Of a stretch of DNA of 64,000 nt, positions 1-12,391 are shown piece after piece. The stretch is from positions 18,729,366 to 18,793,365 of the forward strand of contig CM038706.1 of the NCBI GenBank assembly GCA_021613375.1, read 5' to 3'. Below the pieces are notes generated by a model that was not told where the DNA came from, did no database searches, and saw nothing but the letters and a program-made list of their open reading frames with translations. Origin of the DNA: Megaleporinus macrocephalus. Lineage: Eukaryota > Chordata > Actinopteri > Characiformes > Anostomidae. Within the stretch, counting starts at the first letter, position 1. Each line of letters opens with the position of its first letter. The position numbers were made by a program, and so were the translations under genes.

Positions 1-1047
1 CAATAGAATCCAGACAGAAAAATAGGCAGGAGGAGAAAGAGTATAGCAGCAATCACACAGAGGGGCGGTGTGTGTTTTCGTCTGCTCTTATCTGGCCTTG
101 TTCCCGTTCTTCCACTGTCTCGCAGGAGAAATGATCGAGCAAAGTTTTTTCTTCCTCCAGCAAAAGAAAAGGCCAGAGTAACTTTACAACAAGCCCAACT
201 ATATGATGAGTCACCTCCACATATCAATGAAATTCACTCCACTTCAAATGAAGACTCAATCTCATTTTTCTAGCCTACCTGTACTGCAGTAAATCTAGTG
301 CTTGGCACACCTTGGTAGGGGCTGAAGGTGAATTTAATTGGTTTTCTTGGAGAACAGATTCAGATACAAACTCTGTTTCCCCCAAACGACTAGAGATTCA
401 AGTCACATCAGAAAGAGAGTGTCAGATAGCAAAGGATTCATGCTTTTGTTTGCACCAGAACAAACACTCGTCAGTTGTTTGCCGCACCGAGAAAGAATGA
501 GAGGAACATGGGAAACTTTCAGATTGTAATTCCGCGCCACGAGAAAAACAGTCAGCGTGATCCATCACCGCAAGGCTTTATGGAGAATACAGCAACCTTA
601 AAATCCACACGAGGAGCCCAAACACAAAGACTTCAAAAGCACAGCATGTGAGACAGAGACAAGAAAGATGAGACATTTTCTACTAAATCCGTTTGACTGG
701 ATTCTAAACCACCTCTATGATCACATAGGAGATTAAGAGAGATAATAAAGCAGAAAAAAATATATCTAATCACTGCAGGGCTTAAACTTCATAAACAAGA
801 ATCAAAGCCAAAGAGGAGGAGTGTAACTGTGATGTTGAAAATAAGAATCTAATAAGAATCTAAAACATTTATTATTTTATTTGAAAGGACCAATAGAAAT
901 GGCACAAAGTTACTTAGAAAATCTCATCATATTAACTTATCTTAAAAATGAAGAACATTCTGGCTATGAAGTTACTACTTTGTATATATGTATATATGCC
1001 TATAGAATATATATATAAGTATTTAATTTCTGTATAGACAGATTTCT

Positions 1048-1736
1048 CCGCCCACCTGTCCTGCCGAATACTGTTGGAGGACCGACCATCAGTACCCCCT
1101 TGTCACCTGGCACTAACCAGTTCTCCTCTTCATCTATGTCATCTGCTGCATCTCGATTGCATTACTGTATCATCCAGATGTAGCACCTGTGCAGCTTGTC
1201 TCCTTTTAGTTCATTCTGTTTATAATCAGATCTGAGTCACCAGCTACACTCTAAACTGGCCTCATCCTCTGTACTAACACAAACCAGAACTAACTCTGTG
1301 TCTTTTCTCTTTGCGAGGTAATAACCGCCCACCTGTCCCGCCGAATACTGTAAAGGACTGACCACCAGGGCCCGCCCTGTCACCTGGCACCAACCAGCTC
1401 TCCTCTCCATTCGTGCCATTTGCTCCATCCTTGACTACATTGCTGTATAATCCTGATGTAGCACCTGTGCAGCTTCTAAAGCTTTTACCTTCAGACTCAG
1501 CTTTAGTTTATAAAACTGTAAATACTGTTTGACCAGAGGAGGATAGGTCTACCCTTGTGAGTCTGGTTCCTCCCAAGGTTTCTTCCTTCAGTTGAGGGAG
1601 CTGTTTTTGGCACCATCGCCTTTGGCTTGCTCACAGGAGATAAAGTGTTGTGATTTCAAGTTTTTATGCTTTTAAACTCCTGTAAATCTGTTTTGTGACA
1701 ACAAACAAAGGCACTATACAAATAAACTTGACTTGA
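1048..1736 (+). repeat. dispersed fish repeat with internal 151-bp tandem duplication
   Basis: The 151-bp segments 1048-1198 and 1325-1475 are diverged copies, sharing for example CCGCCCACCTGTCC, GCCGAATACTGT, GTCACCTGGCAC and GTAGCACCTGTGCAGCTT. The repeat continues through TGAGTCTGGTTCCTCCCAAG and ends with ACTATACAAATAAACTTGA. I recognise this tail as a very common teleost interspersed repeat with a retroelement-like 3' end. I cannot name its family with certainty. Confidence 0.65.
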
Positions 1737-2268
1737 CACATTTGAACTTGGTACAAAGAAATGAGTATTTCCTTTGTTTTTCAACAAGCAATGTAATTCC
1801 AGTAGAGTTTGAGAGAAGTAATCAGTAACTCCTAATGGATTCCTTTTTTGGATAAATACACCAACACTGGCATTATGTGCTGTCTGTGAAACATTGTGAT
1901 CTGACTGAGTTATTATAACAAACTCTTTCCTTTCTTCTCTCTCTCATCATGTCCTAACAGCAAGGTGCGCAAGCAGCAATGACAAACCCAAAACGCTCAT
2001 ATGATAACTAATGAAGCTCTCTGCACTAGCTGAGTAGTGCGTGATGTGAAGAGAAGCATAGTTTGTTGTAGTGACTCTCTGGCAAAATGGTTGAGGGGAA
2101 ACTGTTCCACGGAGTGAAGAAAAGGAGGGTCTCTACACCCCTTCTAGTAAATATTCTAAGAATTTTAAAAGAAAGAAAACTATCTGGACAGAGATGTCTA
2201 GAATGCTGTAAGTTAGTAGTAAATGAATACCGTTTGTTTAGTGTCACTGATTAATACTTAGTTAATAC

Positions 2269-3178
2269 TTAATACTAGAGATGGAAGGATCGATTGGCTA
2301 TGTATCGGTATCGGCCGTTTTTTAATCAAAATATGCGATCAGTGATCGGCTGATATTTCTCCAATTTAGCTGATCCCGAGAGTCGATCAATGGCGTTAAA
2401 CAAATTAGCTTAATTTCTGTATTTACAGCTAGCGTTTGGTTGCAACCCCCTCTGGTCAGCTCCCTGCAATTCCTATCTGAACCGCTAGGTGGAAACACAT
2501 ACCCTTTCATTTTCGACACACTGACTAAAGCGGCGTGCCTCGCGAGAACAGTTTACTGTTGCCGTATGTGACACAGACTCATCCAGAGCATTTTTAAAAT
2601 CTGTAAAATTAACTGTGTCTCGTTGGGGAACCAAGACAAAGACATTTAACACTACTAATCTGATACGGCTTTTAAGAGTACCCCATGCTGCTGAATACAG
2701 TAAGTATCAGCAAACAGCAGAGCTAGCACACGCAGCTAGCACAAAACAAACAACCCAGAGAACTGTGCAGACCAGATCTGACCAGTACAAACAGTTCAGC
2801 AGCAGCAATTCAAGATCTACATTTAATGTTTGCAGTTTTTAGTTTAAAATAACCAGAGTCTCCGTTTAGGGACTGCAATTTACTGCATGTATTTAATTAG
2901 CTTTTTTCGTTTTAATTTAAGGGTCTAAATTGAATGATTGGGGATATTTGTTTATTTACTGCTAATTTTGTTCAAAATATTATGCTGTTTCACATGAGCT
3001 TGTTAAAACTGGTAATAAACCAGTTTAGACCATGTTTCATGTTTTGCTTGCGCTAATAACTGCCGTGGCGCATAGCCCGCCCTCAATCGGTATCGGCTAT
3101 TGGCCGATTGCATTGAAAGCTGATCGACGATTGGAATCGGCCTCAAAAACGCTGATTGGTCCATCTCTTCTTAATACT
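2269..3178 (+). mobile_element. hAT-like DNA transposon relic with BED-finger remnant
   Basis: The octamer TTAATACT occurs at 2269-2276 and 3171-3178 as a target-site duplication of hAT length. The left end reads AGAGATGGAAGGATCGATTGG and the right end, reverse-complemented, AGAGATGGACCAATCAGCG; CGATC/TATCGGC motifs lie just inside both ends. On the plus strand around 2615-2725 a short frame reads KTKTFNTTNLIRLLRVPHAA then EYSKYQQTAE, which resembles the C-terminal half of the BED zinc finger of hAT transposases (NTTNLxxHLxxxHxxEY). The finger's first His position is lost and no catalytic domain remains. Confidence 0.7.
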
Positions 3179-3689
3179 TAGTAAGCTAACAAAAGCTGAG
3201 CTGTCCAACATCATAGTATAGCAATTAAACCCACATATTTAAGGTGAAGTCTCAGGTTGTCCTCTGATCTGTCGTTGTTTACATTTTGATCTGTTGTGCA
3301 TTTGCTGTGTACAAATACTGAACTGATACTACGTTTGAACACTCGCCTGCTGTTGTTTGTCTCTTCCTGCTGCACTTTAATTTCTCTTCACTCAGAAATC
3401 ATGTTGAAGAACTTCTGTACGGAATGTGGTTGTATTACTATGTAACAATATGGAATGCTCCACTGTCATCGCGGCTGGGAGGGGAGGAAGGCTGCAACAA
3501 AGTTACTGAAAGTTGCTGTTTACAATAGTACATAACAGCAAGGAATCCTTGGCCCAGGAGGGCCATAGGCGGCTGCCTAGGTTAGTCTAATGCAAAGGCC
3601 GCCAGTGTGAACTGGTAAGGCGGCTTTGGTTAACTGTTCAGTGTTCCAGTATTTCAGTACTGAAATGGCTTTTTGGGTGTTTATGTTCC

Positions 3690-5050
3690 TTTGACTGGTA
3701 GTGATCTAAAACGTTTGACTGGTAGTGATCTAAAACGTTTGACTGGTAGTGTACTAAAACGTTTGACTGGTAGTGATCTAAAACGTTTGACTGGTAGTGA
3801 TCTAAAACGTTTGACTGGTAGTGATCTAAAACGTTTGACTGGTAGTGATCTAAAACGTTTGACTGGTAGTGTACTAAAATGTTTGACTGACAGTGTACTA
3901 AAATGTTTGACTGACAGTGTACTAAAACGTTTGACTGACAGTGTACTAAAACGTTTGACTGGTAGTGTACTAAAACGTTTGACTGGTAATGATCTAAAAC
4001 GTTTGGCTGGTAGTGTACTAAAACGTTTGGCTGGTAGTGATCTAAAACGTTTGGCTGGTAGTGTACTAAAACGTTTGACTGGTAGTGATCTAAAACGTTT
4101 GACTGGTAGTGATCTAAAACGTTTGACTGGTAGTGATCTAAAACGTTTGACTGGTAGTGTACTAAAACGTTTGACTGGTAGTGTACTAAAATGTTTGACT
4201 GACAGTGTACTAAAACGTTTGACTGACAGTGTACTAAAACGTTTGACTGGTAGTGTACTAAAACGTTTGACTGGTAATGATCTAAAACGTTTGGCTGGTA
4301 GTGTACTAAAACGTTTGGCTGGTAGTGATCTAAAACGTTTGGCTGGTAGTGTACTAAAACGTTTGACTGGTAGTGTACTAAAACGTTTGACTGGTAGTGA
4401 TCTAAAACGTTTGACTGGTAGTGATCTAAAACGTTTGACTGGTAGTGATCTAAAACGTTTGACTGGTAGTGATCTAAAACGTTTGACTGGTAGTGTACTA
4501 AAACGTTTGACTGGTAGTGTACTAAAATGTTTGACTGACAGTGTACTAAAACGTTTGACTGACAGTGTACTAAAACGTTTGACTGGTAGTGTACTAAAAC
4601 GTTTGACTGGTAATGATCTAAAACGTTTGGCTGGTAGTGTACTAAAACGTTTGGCTGGTAGTGATCTAAAACGTTTGGCTGGTAGTGATCTAAAACGTTT
4701 GGCTGGTAGTGATCTAAAACGTTTGGCTGGTAGTGTACTAAAATGTTTGACTGGTAGTGTACTAAAACGTTTGGCTGGTAGTGTACTAAAATGTTTGACT
4801 GGTAGTGTACTAAAACGTTTGACTGGTAGTGTACTAAAACGTTTGTCTGGTAGTGTACTAAAATGTTTGGCTGGTAGTGTACTAAAACATTTGGCTGGTA
4901 GTGTACTAAAACATTTGGCTGGTAGTGTATCTAAAACATTTGGCTGGTAGTGTACTAAAACATTTGGCTGGTAGTGTATCTAAAACATTTGGCTGGTAGT
5001 GATCTAAAACATTTGGCTGGTAGTGATCTAAAACATTTGGCTGGTAGTGT
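3690..5050. repeat. 24-bp minisatellite, about 57 copies, with higher-order structure
   Basis: Uninterrupted tandem array of a 24-bp unit (TTTGACTGGTAGTGATCTAAAACG and variants). Units alternate between GTGATCT and GTGTACT cores and between ACTGGT, ACTGAC and GCTGGT edges. The rare GGTAAT variant marks positions 3985, 4273 and 4609, spaced 288 and 336 bp (12 and 14 units), each inside the same ordered block of about seven variants. Near 4930 and 4975 two units are 25 bp (GTGTATCT). Because 24 is a multiple of 3, one frame stays open for 425 codons; this is not a gene. Confidence 0.95.
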
Positions 5051-5841
5051 ATATTTCTCTAACAAAGTATCATGTTGGCACATTGTCCACTGAGAGGAAG
5101 GAAAATATCTTCATCACCATACAGCATTGCACTGGCAAGTGTTAGCTCACTAGCCTCACTCAAGATGTCGCTGCTGTTAATCTAATAAAAAAAAGATACT
5201 GATTTCACAGGCATGCACGCTCCAGTACTAGTACTTTTTGTTGTTGCTTTTTCCCCCAGTGGTTAACAGGATATATGTTCATTAATTCTCAAATTTAAAA
5301 ATTGGTCAGAATGCACATCTCTGTTTGACATGACAGCAGCAAAATGCTCTCAGCGTGTTCACATTCACAACGCGTCGCATTCACACCTCCTGACAAAAAT
5401 CGAAAGTATTCATTTAGTTAATCTCAAAACAATCAGCCGGTGCCTTCAATTCCAAATCCTGACATATGCGCGAATCTGTGAATAACTTTCTCTCTGTAAT
5501 TATCTTACTCACAGTCTCATACACACTCACCCACACACGCGCACACACACGCTCACATACACACGCAGCTGTAAACTGGAGGTGGCTAATCCTTCCGTTT
5601 TGATCCTATGGCTAATCTTCTGAGACGCTAGCGAGTGTTCCTGCTCAAATCTGGACATAATTGCAGCTACAAAGCTAATGAGTCACTCAAGCCTGGAATA
5701 GCCACACCAGAGCTGTAACTCGCACAGCGCTTCATCTGTCGGTGTCATCACTGTCAGCCAGAAAGGAAGTAGGCAGAGACTGGCAAGAATCCAGACAAAT
5801 GCACCGCAGAGCCCTTCACCCAAAAAAATCTGGCAGCCCTG

Positions 5842-5844
<3 letters not shown>

Positions 5845-5875
<31 letters not shown>
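5845..5875. repeat. (CT)n microsatellite
   Basis: About 31 bp of uninterrupted CT, 260 bp downstream of the EC8 exon donor in gene orientation. Confidence 0.95.
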
Positions 5876-5878
<3 letters not shown>

Positions 5879-6135
5879 TAATTGAATTCTGAGAACAAAT
5901 TTGCAGATACTACTGGAACCCCATCAACACCGCTACTATTACTTTTACTGAAAGTGATGGAACGGTGTCTCCTCCAAATGAACAACTCCTCTTACAACAC
6001 CTGTTTTTCACTGGAGCTGCACTTACTGCGCGCTGTCAGATAAAGAGTGGTGAAGCCGCAGCGCTGCGGTTAAAGCAAGTCCTACAGATGGATAAGATGC
6101 CAAGTACTAACATTGTATTCAATCACTGTGCTTAC

Positions 6136-6360
6136 CGTGATCCTTATTAGAACAGTAGCCACTCCAGGGGGCAGGATCCCTTCGTGATCTAGGGCCTCCA
6201 CCTGGAATGTGTAATTAGCACCGTCTCGGCCCAGGGCCTCGAAGTCTAGAGCCTGCAGCACTGAGAGAGCTCCGCTGAGCCTGTCCACTGCAAAGAGCTG
6301 CCGAGCCGTCTCCGTCCTTATCCTGTATGTTACGTTAGAGTCCAGATCTGCATCCACTGC
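6136..6360 (-). CDS. pcdh15: pcdh15 exon: EC8 main part
   Basis: 225 nt, 75 codons, phase 0 at both ends. The acceptor is ctctctccag before GCAGTGGAT and the donor is ATCACG|gtaagc. It encodes [60 protein letters not shown] and [22 protein letters not shown] matches the PPGIATV segment of known EC8. This exon looks less conserved than the others. The next exon, with the EC8-EC9 linker, must lie left of the window; I could not find it in 1-6135. Confidence 0.94.
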
Positions 6361-7687
6361 CTGGAGAGAGTGAGGAAGAAGGACAGAGAGAGAAATTCTT
6401 GGTCAGATTTTTTGTACTTATGTTAGTGTTGATTCAGCTAAACACAAGTCTACTGTAGTGAACAAATACCATTCTTCCCAGAACAAGCTTGGACAATTTG
6501 AAGTTCATGTCCATAATGCAGCTTTATATTGACACAGAGTATGAAAAGGAAATATTAAATATTTGAATTATCTGCTGAGGGTTATGAATCTGGCCCCAAA
6601 CCTGTCCCAAACACAGTACCTACCAGAACTGCTCCAGCATTCACATAACCTGTAAGCTTACTTACTGTTTGAGAAATTAAATACAGCCCAGACAGCATGA
6701 GCAAAGCATCATGGGAAGCAGAGCATGTTCTGGCGCCACAATACAAAATGCCTAAATGATCACCAAACCAGGTTAAATTGTTATCTCCAATATATCTGCT
6801 TATAGGTTCCCATCCATTTACATCAGATTGGTAGATATAAAAAATGGAAATCGTTGATAGAATTCAGGCTACCATATGGCTGCTGCTACACTGTAAAAAA
6901 TAAACTCAGGCAGAAACTTTAAGCTCCTAGCTCAGTGCCAGATCTAAATTAGCTCTACAAAATGCAGCCAAATTTAGTTTACTCGGACAAAATAAAAAAA
7001 AAATCCAGAATGTGTTTGCCTACTTATAAGCATAACCATCCAAATGCTTCTGTTGGATTGCCTGGTTTAGTCATCATCAGATCACACAGTTCCCCTAACC
7101 TGGGAGGTGTATTCCTACTTTCAGCCTTATGACCGCAGAAGGCTGAGGCATAACAAGGATTCCGACAATAACAAAAAGTCTGACATCACACAGATTCAAC
7201 CAAAAACAACAATCAGATAAACATATATATATAATATATATAATTTCATTTCTGTCTGAGCATAGGGAAGAATTTAAGGCCACGTCACACTGATCACACT
7301 GAAGTTAGACACATACATTTTAGCAACTTTATAGCTCCTGAGAACAGCCCAATCATAAGGCGATCTAAATCTTGGCGTATTTTTACGATCCCATTACTTG
7401 GTTTTAGTCAAATTTGTGGCCAACAACATGTCAAACAGAAGCTGTATAATCAAATCTTTTTAAGATTACAAAACAACTCAATGTGGCAAGTGTGTGATCA
7501 CTTAGATGATATGACAAGGAAGCTTCCAGAACTTGTTAGCTACATTTGCCTTTAGTACAAAGCTCAAGAAAATATTGCTTACTGACTATCAGCAGAACTC
7601 CATATCAAAACTCTAGCAGCATTGCTGTGTCTGATCCTCTCTTACCAGCACAACACACACTAAAACACCACCACCACAAGTCAGTAA

Positions 7688-7765
<78 letters not shown>

Positions 7766-10700
7766 ATATATATGTGTGTATATATAAATATGCGCAAGCA
7801 TATCCATGCATGCTCATGCACACCCATGCTAACTTGTCAGCTTGTGTGCACATAACTGAACATAACTGAGTGCTCTTGGCTCAAAGCCCAACCCTGATTA
7901 GAAAGTGTGTCTGACAGGAGAGCAGTAGGGAGGGAGCTGAGAGTAGGCAGGTTTCTCAGTGGGTGTGGGAACCTTTCAGGATACTCCCTTTGAAGTGGGA
8001 GGCACAGGGAATTACATTCTAGACTCATCTCAAAGATTTCCCAAAAAATATATAAATAAAGGAGTCAAAAGGCATAGTAAGAAGCACACACGCACACGGG
8101 CTGAGCTCTTCATCATTTGGCCCAGATCGGTGCCTGTCACTGTGGCTCACACTGCTCTGACACCACCCTGCGCTGAAAGGGCCTGAAGGTGTCATCTACA
8201 CCCAGATAAAAATACGTCACCACTGCTGTCATCTCATGCAGTCACTCACCCCTTCTGTCCTCATGTATCTTTCTCTCACTCTCCTCCACTGTCTACACTG
8301 CCGTCTCTCTCTGCCCTTCTGCAAGTACCTGTCAAACCTGGACCTGCATAGTTCAGTGTTTTCACTACTTTAACGCAGATGATTGAGCTGAGTCAGGGGT
8401 GGTGTTAGCCAGGAACACGCTGGTCTCTGCCTTGGACGCTTAAAGAATCTGATATCCAGAAATTTACTAGGTGACCTCTGATTGGCTAGCCACACTGCTG
8501 TTGGTGCAAACTACTTATATATACGCTTTCTTTCAGACATGTAGTTTCCCATGTTTATATATTTGTTTCAGCAGCAAAAATCAAATCAATTCAATTTAAA
8601 TTTAAGTGCTCAAAAATTCTGAGCTGCTGTCGGCTCATAACATAATACAGGAATATCAGAACTCGATAAAATCACTAAGCACATGTTCCTTTCAACATCA
8701 CTTTGTTGAGTTTACTAAGCCTAACAAATTATTTTCATATCTCTGTAAATTGACACAAAAAGAATATGCAGCATCCAGACTTAAACCAAAAGTATTTAGC
8801 TTTTAAACCCAGCATTCCTGATCCTTTTAGCCAGTCTCCTCATGGCACATACAACACCTGATTCAAATTTTGATAGAGCAGTGTATAAGCCTCTAGCAGT
8901 AAGGTTGCATATTGTAACCCACTTAACCCCTCCACCTGCCCCACCCTTCCATAAAAAACTACAATGACCATTTCTGGGACTGCCTCAGTGCCTGTCCTGA
9001 TTTTGTTTTGCTTTTCAATGTTTTCTGTTCTTTGATGGTAAAGATTTACTTTTCATTTGCTTTTCTAGTTTATCTGTCCCATATAATAAGTATGAGCCTC
9101 TATTTGTCAAAAAAACACAGTAGTATATTAGTATAGTGTAGTAACTCAGTGTTTTCTTTTGTTTTCAACTGAATATCACTGCCTGCCCCCAAAATGTTAT
9201 TTAGGCTCTTAAAACATCCTAGAAGTTGTTTCCATTAGTGTGCACTGACCTGTAACTACAGATCATGGTTATAGATTTAATAAGGATAAGGAATAATAGT
9301 CTGACCTTGATAATATCCTACCTGGGAAATTTTTATATAAATCTGTGACAATAGGTGATTTTAAATTGGGATTCTTTTGCTTTCTGCATCTTCCAACCAG
9401 TGTTGTCACTTCTGCTTCAGTGTTAAAACATTAAACATGAAAGTCACTCTCTACAGCCAGTGTGGTTTGTTCATTTTGAACTATTGTAGCAACACTGCAG
9501 CTCTACATGGCAGCCTTCAGAATGAAGAACTCACACTAATCTAACGAAAACACAATTATCTGCAGTTCTAGGTCATTATACACTAATACAAATATAGTTT
9601 TGTATTTTGCTTAAATATCCCCCTAAATTTTACACACTGCTCCTATTTGGTTTAAGACTTACTGCCGCTTCCTGCCAAACGAAAGAACGGTATAATTTTA
9701 GCCCGTTGCTGTGATGATGCTGCCCAGTGCACCAGAATTATGTAAAACAATATTGTTGACAGAGAGACAACATCAAGATATTCCTAGGTCCTGTTCCAAT
9801 CCTGGAAACCCACAGTCCGGCCTAGTCTTCGTGCCCTGACACATCTGACCCAGCTCATGAAGAGCTTGACAATTACCTAATAATCTGGCTCAGGTATGTT
9901 GGAAAAGGAAATACTGATTACTCTGCAGGATAGTGGGTCATCAGGACTGGAGTTAAGCACCACTACCTTAGAATAAGACGCTAATTACATTCTTTTCCTT
10001 AATGTGGCTGTTGAAATCCCAAGAGTGCTCTTGAGAGAGAACAGTAAGATCTTAAGAGGCACATTTGCACATTTTCTGTAAGGTCTTTTCTGCAAGATAG
10101 CTTCCTGCTTTTCCCCATTGAGCCTGTCAAGCATATCATAAACATTTGTCAAATTAAATGAATCCCCTCTGGAAATATGAGACCAGGCCCAGACTCATTT
10201 GTGAATTAAGACTCGAGCTAGGCACATGAGCAGTCAATTCTCTAGTCTATTGGATTGAAAACATTCCCTTTGAGAGTGTTGCTAATATGCCTAAGAGCCA
10301 GGAATGAGTCAAGGGAGTCTAGTTGCTCTGATAATGCTGGAGGCTTTGATGTTAAAGACAGCATTTAAGCATCACGCATCCATAAAGAGAAAGACAGGAG
10401 ACTCTATAAAACCTCTGATGCCTCTGCAATAATGGCTTGTGCTGAAAGGAAAAAGAAGTTTGTCTGGCTACTTAATGGAGATAAAGGCTCTGGGCTGTCG
10501 TAAAGAAAGATAATATGAAACATGTTGGTTATTTTAATTTGTTCTTGGAAAGACGGCACCCACAGAATGGAGATAGACAGACTGCTCCTGCAGAGAGCAC
10601 AAGGCAGCACGCTCTTATAAACTTTACTTATCCCCTAAAGGAAAATCAAACATAGTCCGACTTTAAAGACCAAAGCCGATGATCACTGATCTTATACAGA

Positions 10701-12359
10701 ACCGAGAGAGCACAGAGTTATCAGACTGAAAAGGCCGCAGAGCACTCAGGCGTGGCAGGCTTACGGTGAGCTGGAGAATGATGGATCCAGCTGGAGTGTT
10801 CTCAGGCACGGCCGCCGTGTAAAAGGGCTGGGAGAACACGGGGCTGTTATCGTTGATGTCCAACACTCTAACCAGCAGCGTAAGGGTGGTCCTCCTGGGG
10901 TCCACTGCCCCATCCGAAGCTTCCACCACCAGCTCGTACTGGCTCTGCTTCTCCCTGTCCAGTGGCACGGCCGTGAAAATGCTGCCATTACCGTCAATGG
11001 TGAAGAGGCCTGCATGAGTGAGCAGCCGGTAGCGCACTTGACCGTTAAGCCCGGCATCCGGGTCAGTGGCCTGACAAAAGAAAGAGAAGAAGAGATCTCC
11101 ATCAAACAGACGTAGGAGCTGTAAATTTAGTATGCAGCACAACTGCTAGTCCCCAAGTTACTTGGAAAAGCTACTTCTTGCAAACAGGCAACATAAAATG
11201 GCCCAGCGGACAGAATCACTCATTTAACGCAATGGACAGATGCTAAATTGCTCCAAAACACCGAACAGAGCCTTTCCGAACAGTCATTCCAACGTGCCAT
11301 TGTTTTCAGGACAGTTACCATTTCCGCTTGTATCTGCAATAAAAAAAAATTGCCCCAAATTACCCACCATATCTGGGTTCAAAAGGTCAGAGGCTTTATC
11401 TGCAGAGCCACTAATTCATTAAACAATGAGCAATCCAGTGGAATACTAAACCATCTATCTGAAACACCCACACTGCTTGCTTTCCCGCAGAAGGAGGAGA
11501 GAAGAAAAATGAAAATAATGAACACTCAAACCTTCATCAACCCCAAAACTACACCGTGTAAACTTGGAAAGGAGGAACTGAAATAAATGGACAAATGCTT
11601 CAATGGAGCCTCAGAGTGAATGAAGAAAAAAGAGAAAAGTAAAGGATTGATAAGAGTGGATACAAGAGCTATGAGAGTGAAAGCAGTTCACAAGCTCACA
11701 TAAAGGCCTAAGGGAAATAGGGGGGATGGAAAAAGGAAGGATGAAAGAGGAGTACGGACACAAAAAAGTTGCTTACTTAGGAAGGTTTATGGACCATACT
11801 AAGAAACTGGTTGGTGGACTATTCTCAGAGATGTTGGCTGATCCACTCAAAGCAGCACAACACACACTAACACACCACCACCATTGGCAGTGGTACTGCA
11901 ATGCTGAGAATGATCCGCCACCCAAACAAAGGTTATGTGGGAGGCCTGGGGTGCCATGGGATACCAAAGTAGGCAGAGAAAAAGACGGACTGCGGTCTGT
12001 AATTGTAGAGCTAAATTGTTCCTATACGATAAGTGGAGCCGATAAAATGGACAGATATTGTAGAAACAAGGAGGTGGTAATGAAGCAGATAATAAGCTTG
12101 AGTATGTGACAGACACAGAATAAAGAATAAATTGATGACACTATTGTAGCTGGTCATGGAGGGGAGGAGAGGAGAGGAGCTTACTTAACAAACTGTAATG
12201 TTGGAGAGAACGCGGCAGCTCATCTACATGCCAACTCAGTATAAGCATACATCTCTAATGGCTTCAGAAGTGCTGCTGCTAATTCCTCCTTACAATAATT
12301 ACAGACAACAGGAAGGAGGGGTGGAATAAACACAGTCAAGAGAGAAAGAGAGATAAAGA

Positions 12360-12391
<32 letters not shown>

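Larger units (their letters stand above)
1..6135 (-). other. pcdh15: pcdh15 intron 3' of the EC8 exon (partial)
   Basis: No coding exon recognised. Between the annotated repeats (1048-1736, 2269-3178, 3690-5050, 5845-5875) the sequence is AT-rich with no feature I can name. Small open frames here show no cadherin or other protein signature. Confidence 0.7.
6361..10764 (-). other. pcdh15: pcdh15 intron between EC7/8 and EC8 exons
   Basis: 4404 bp, phase 0, GT-AG. Contains repeat fragments at 7611-7680, 7687-7789 and 9793-9957. The rest shows no gene or recognisable element. Confidence 0.85.

Noticed and set aside
3673..4950. 425-codon open reading frame with LKRLTGSD-type repeats
   Set aside because: It is a by-product of the 24-bp minisatellite: the unit length is divisible by three and lacks stops in this frame. 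It ends when a 25-bp unit shifts the frame.
7546..7869. Open frames with alternating Cys-Val or His-Thr runs
   Set aside because: They translate a TG/CA microsatellite and have no protein signature.
10761..11105. 114-codon minus-strand frame overlapping the EC7/8 exon
   Set aside because: It is the same exon read in another frame; only the cadherin frame has homology and phase-consistent splice sites.
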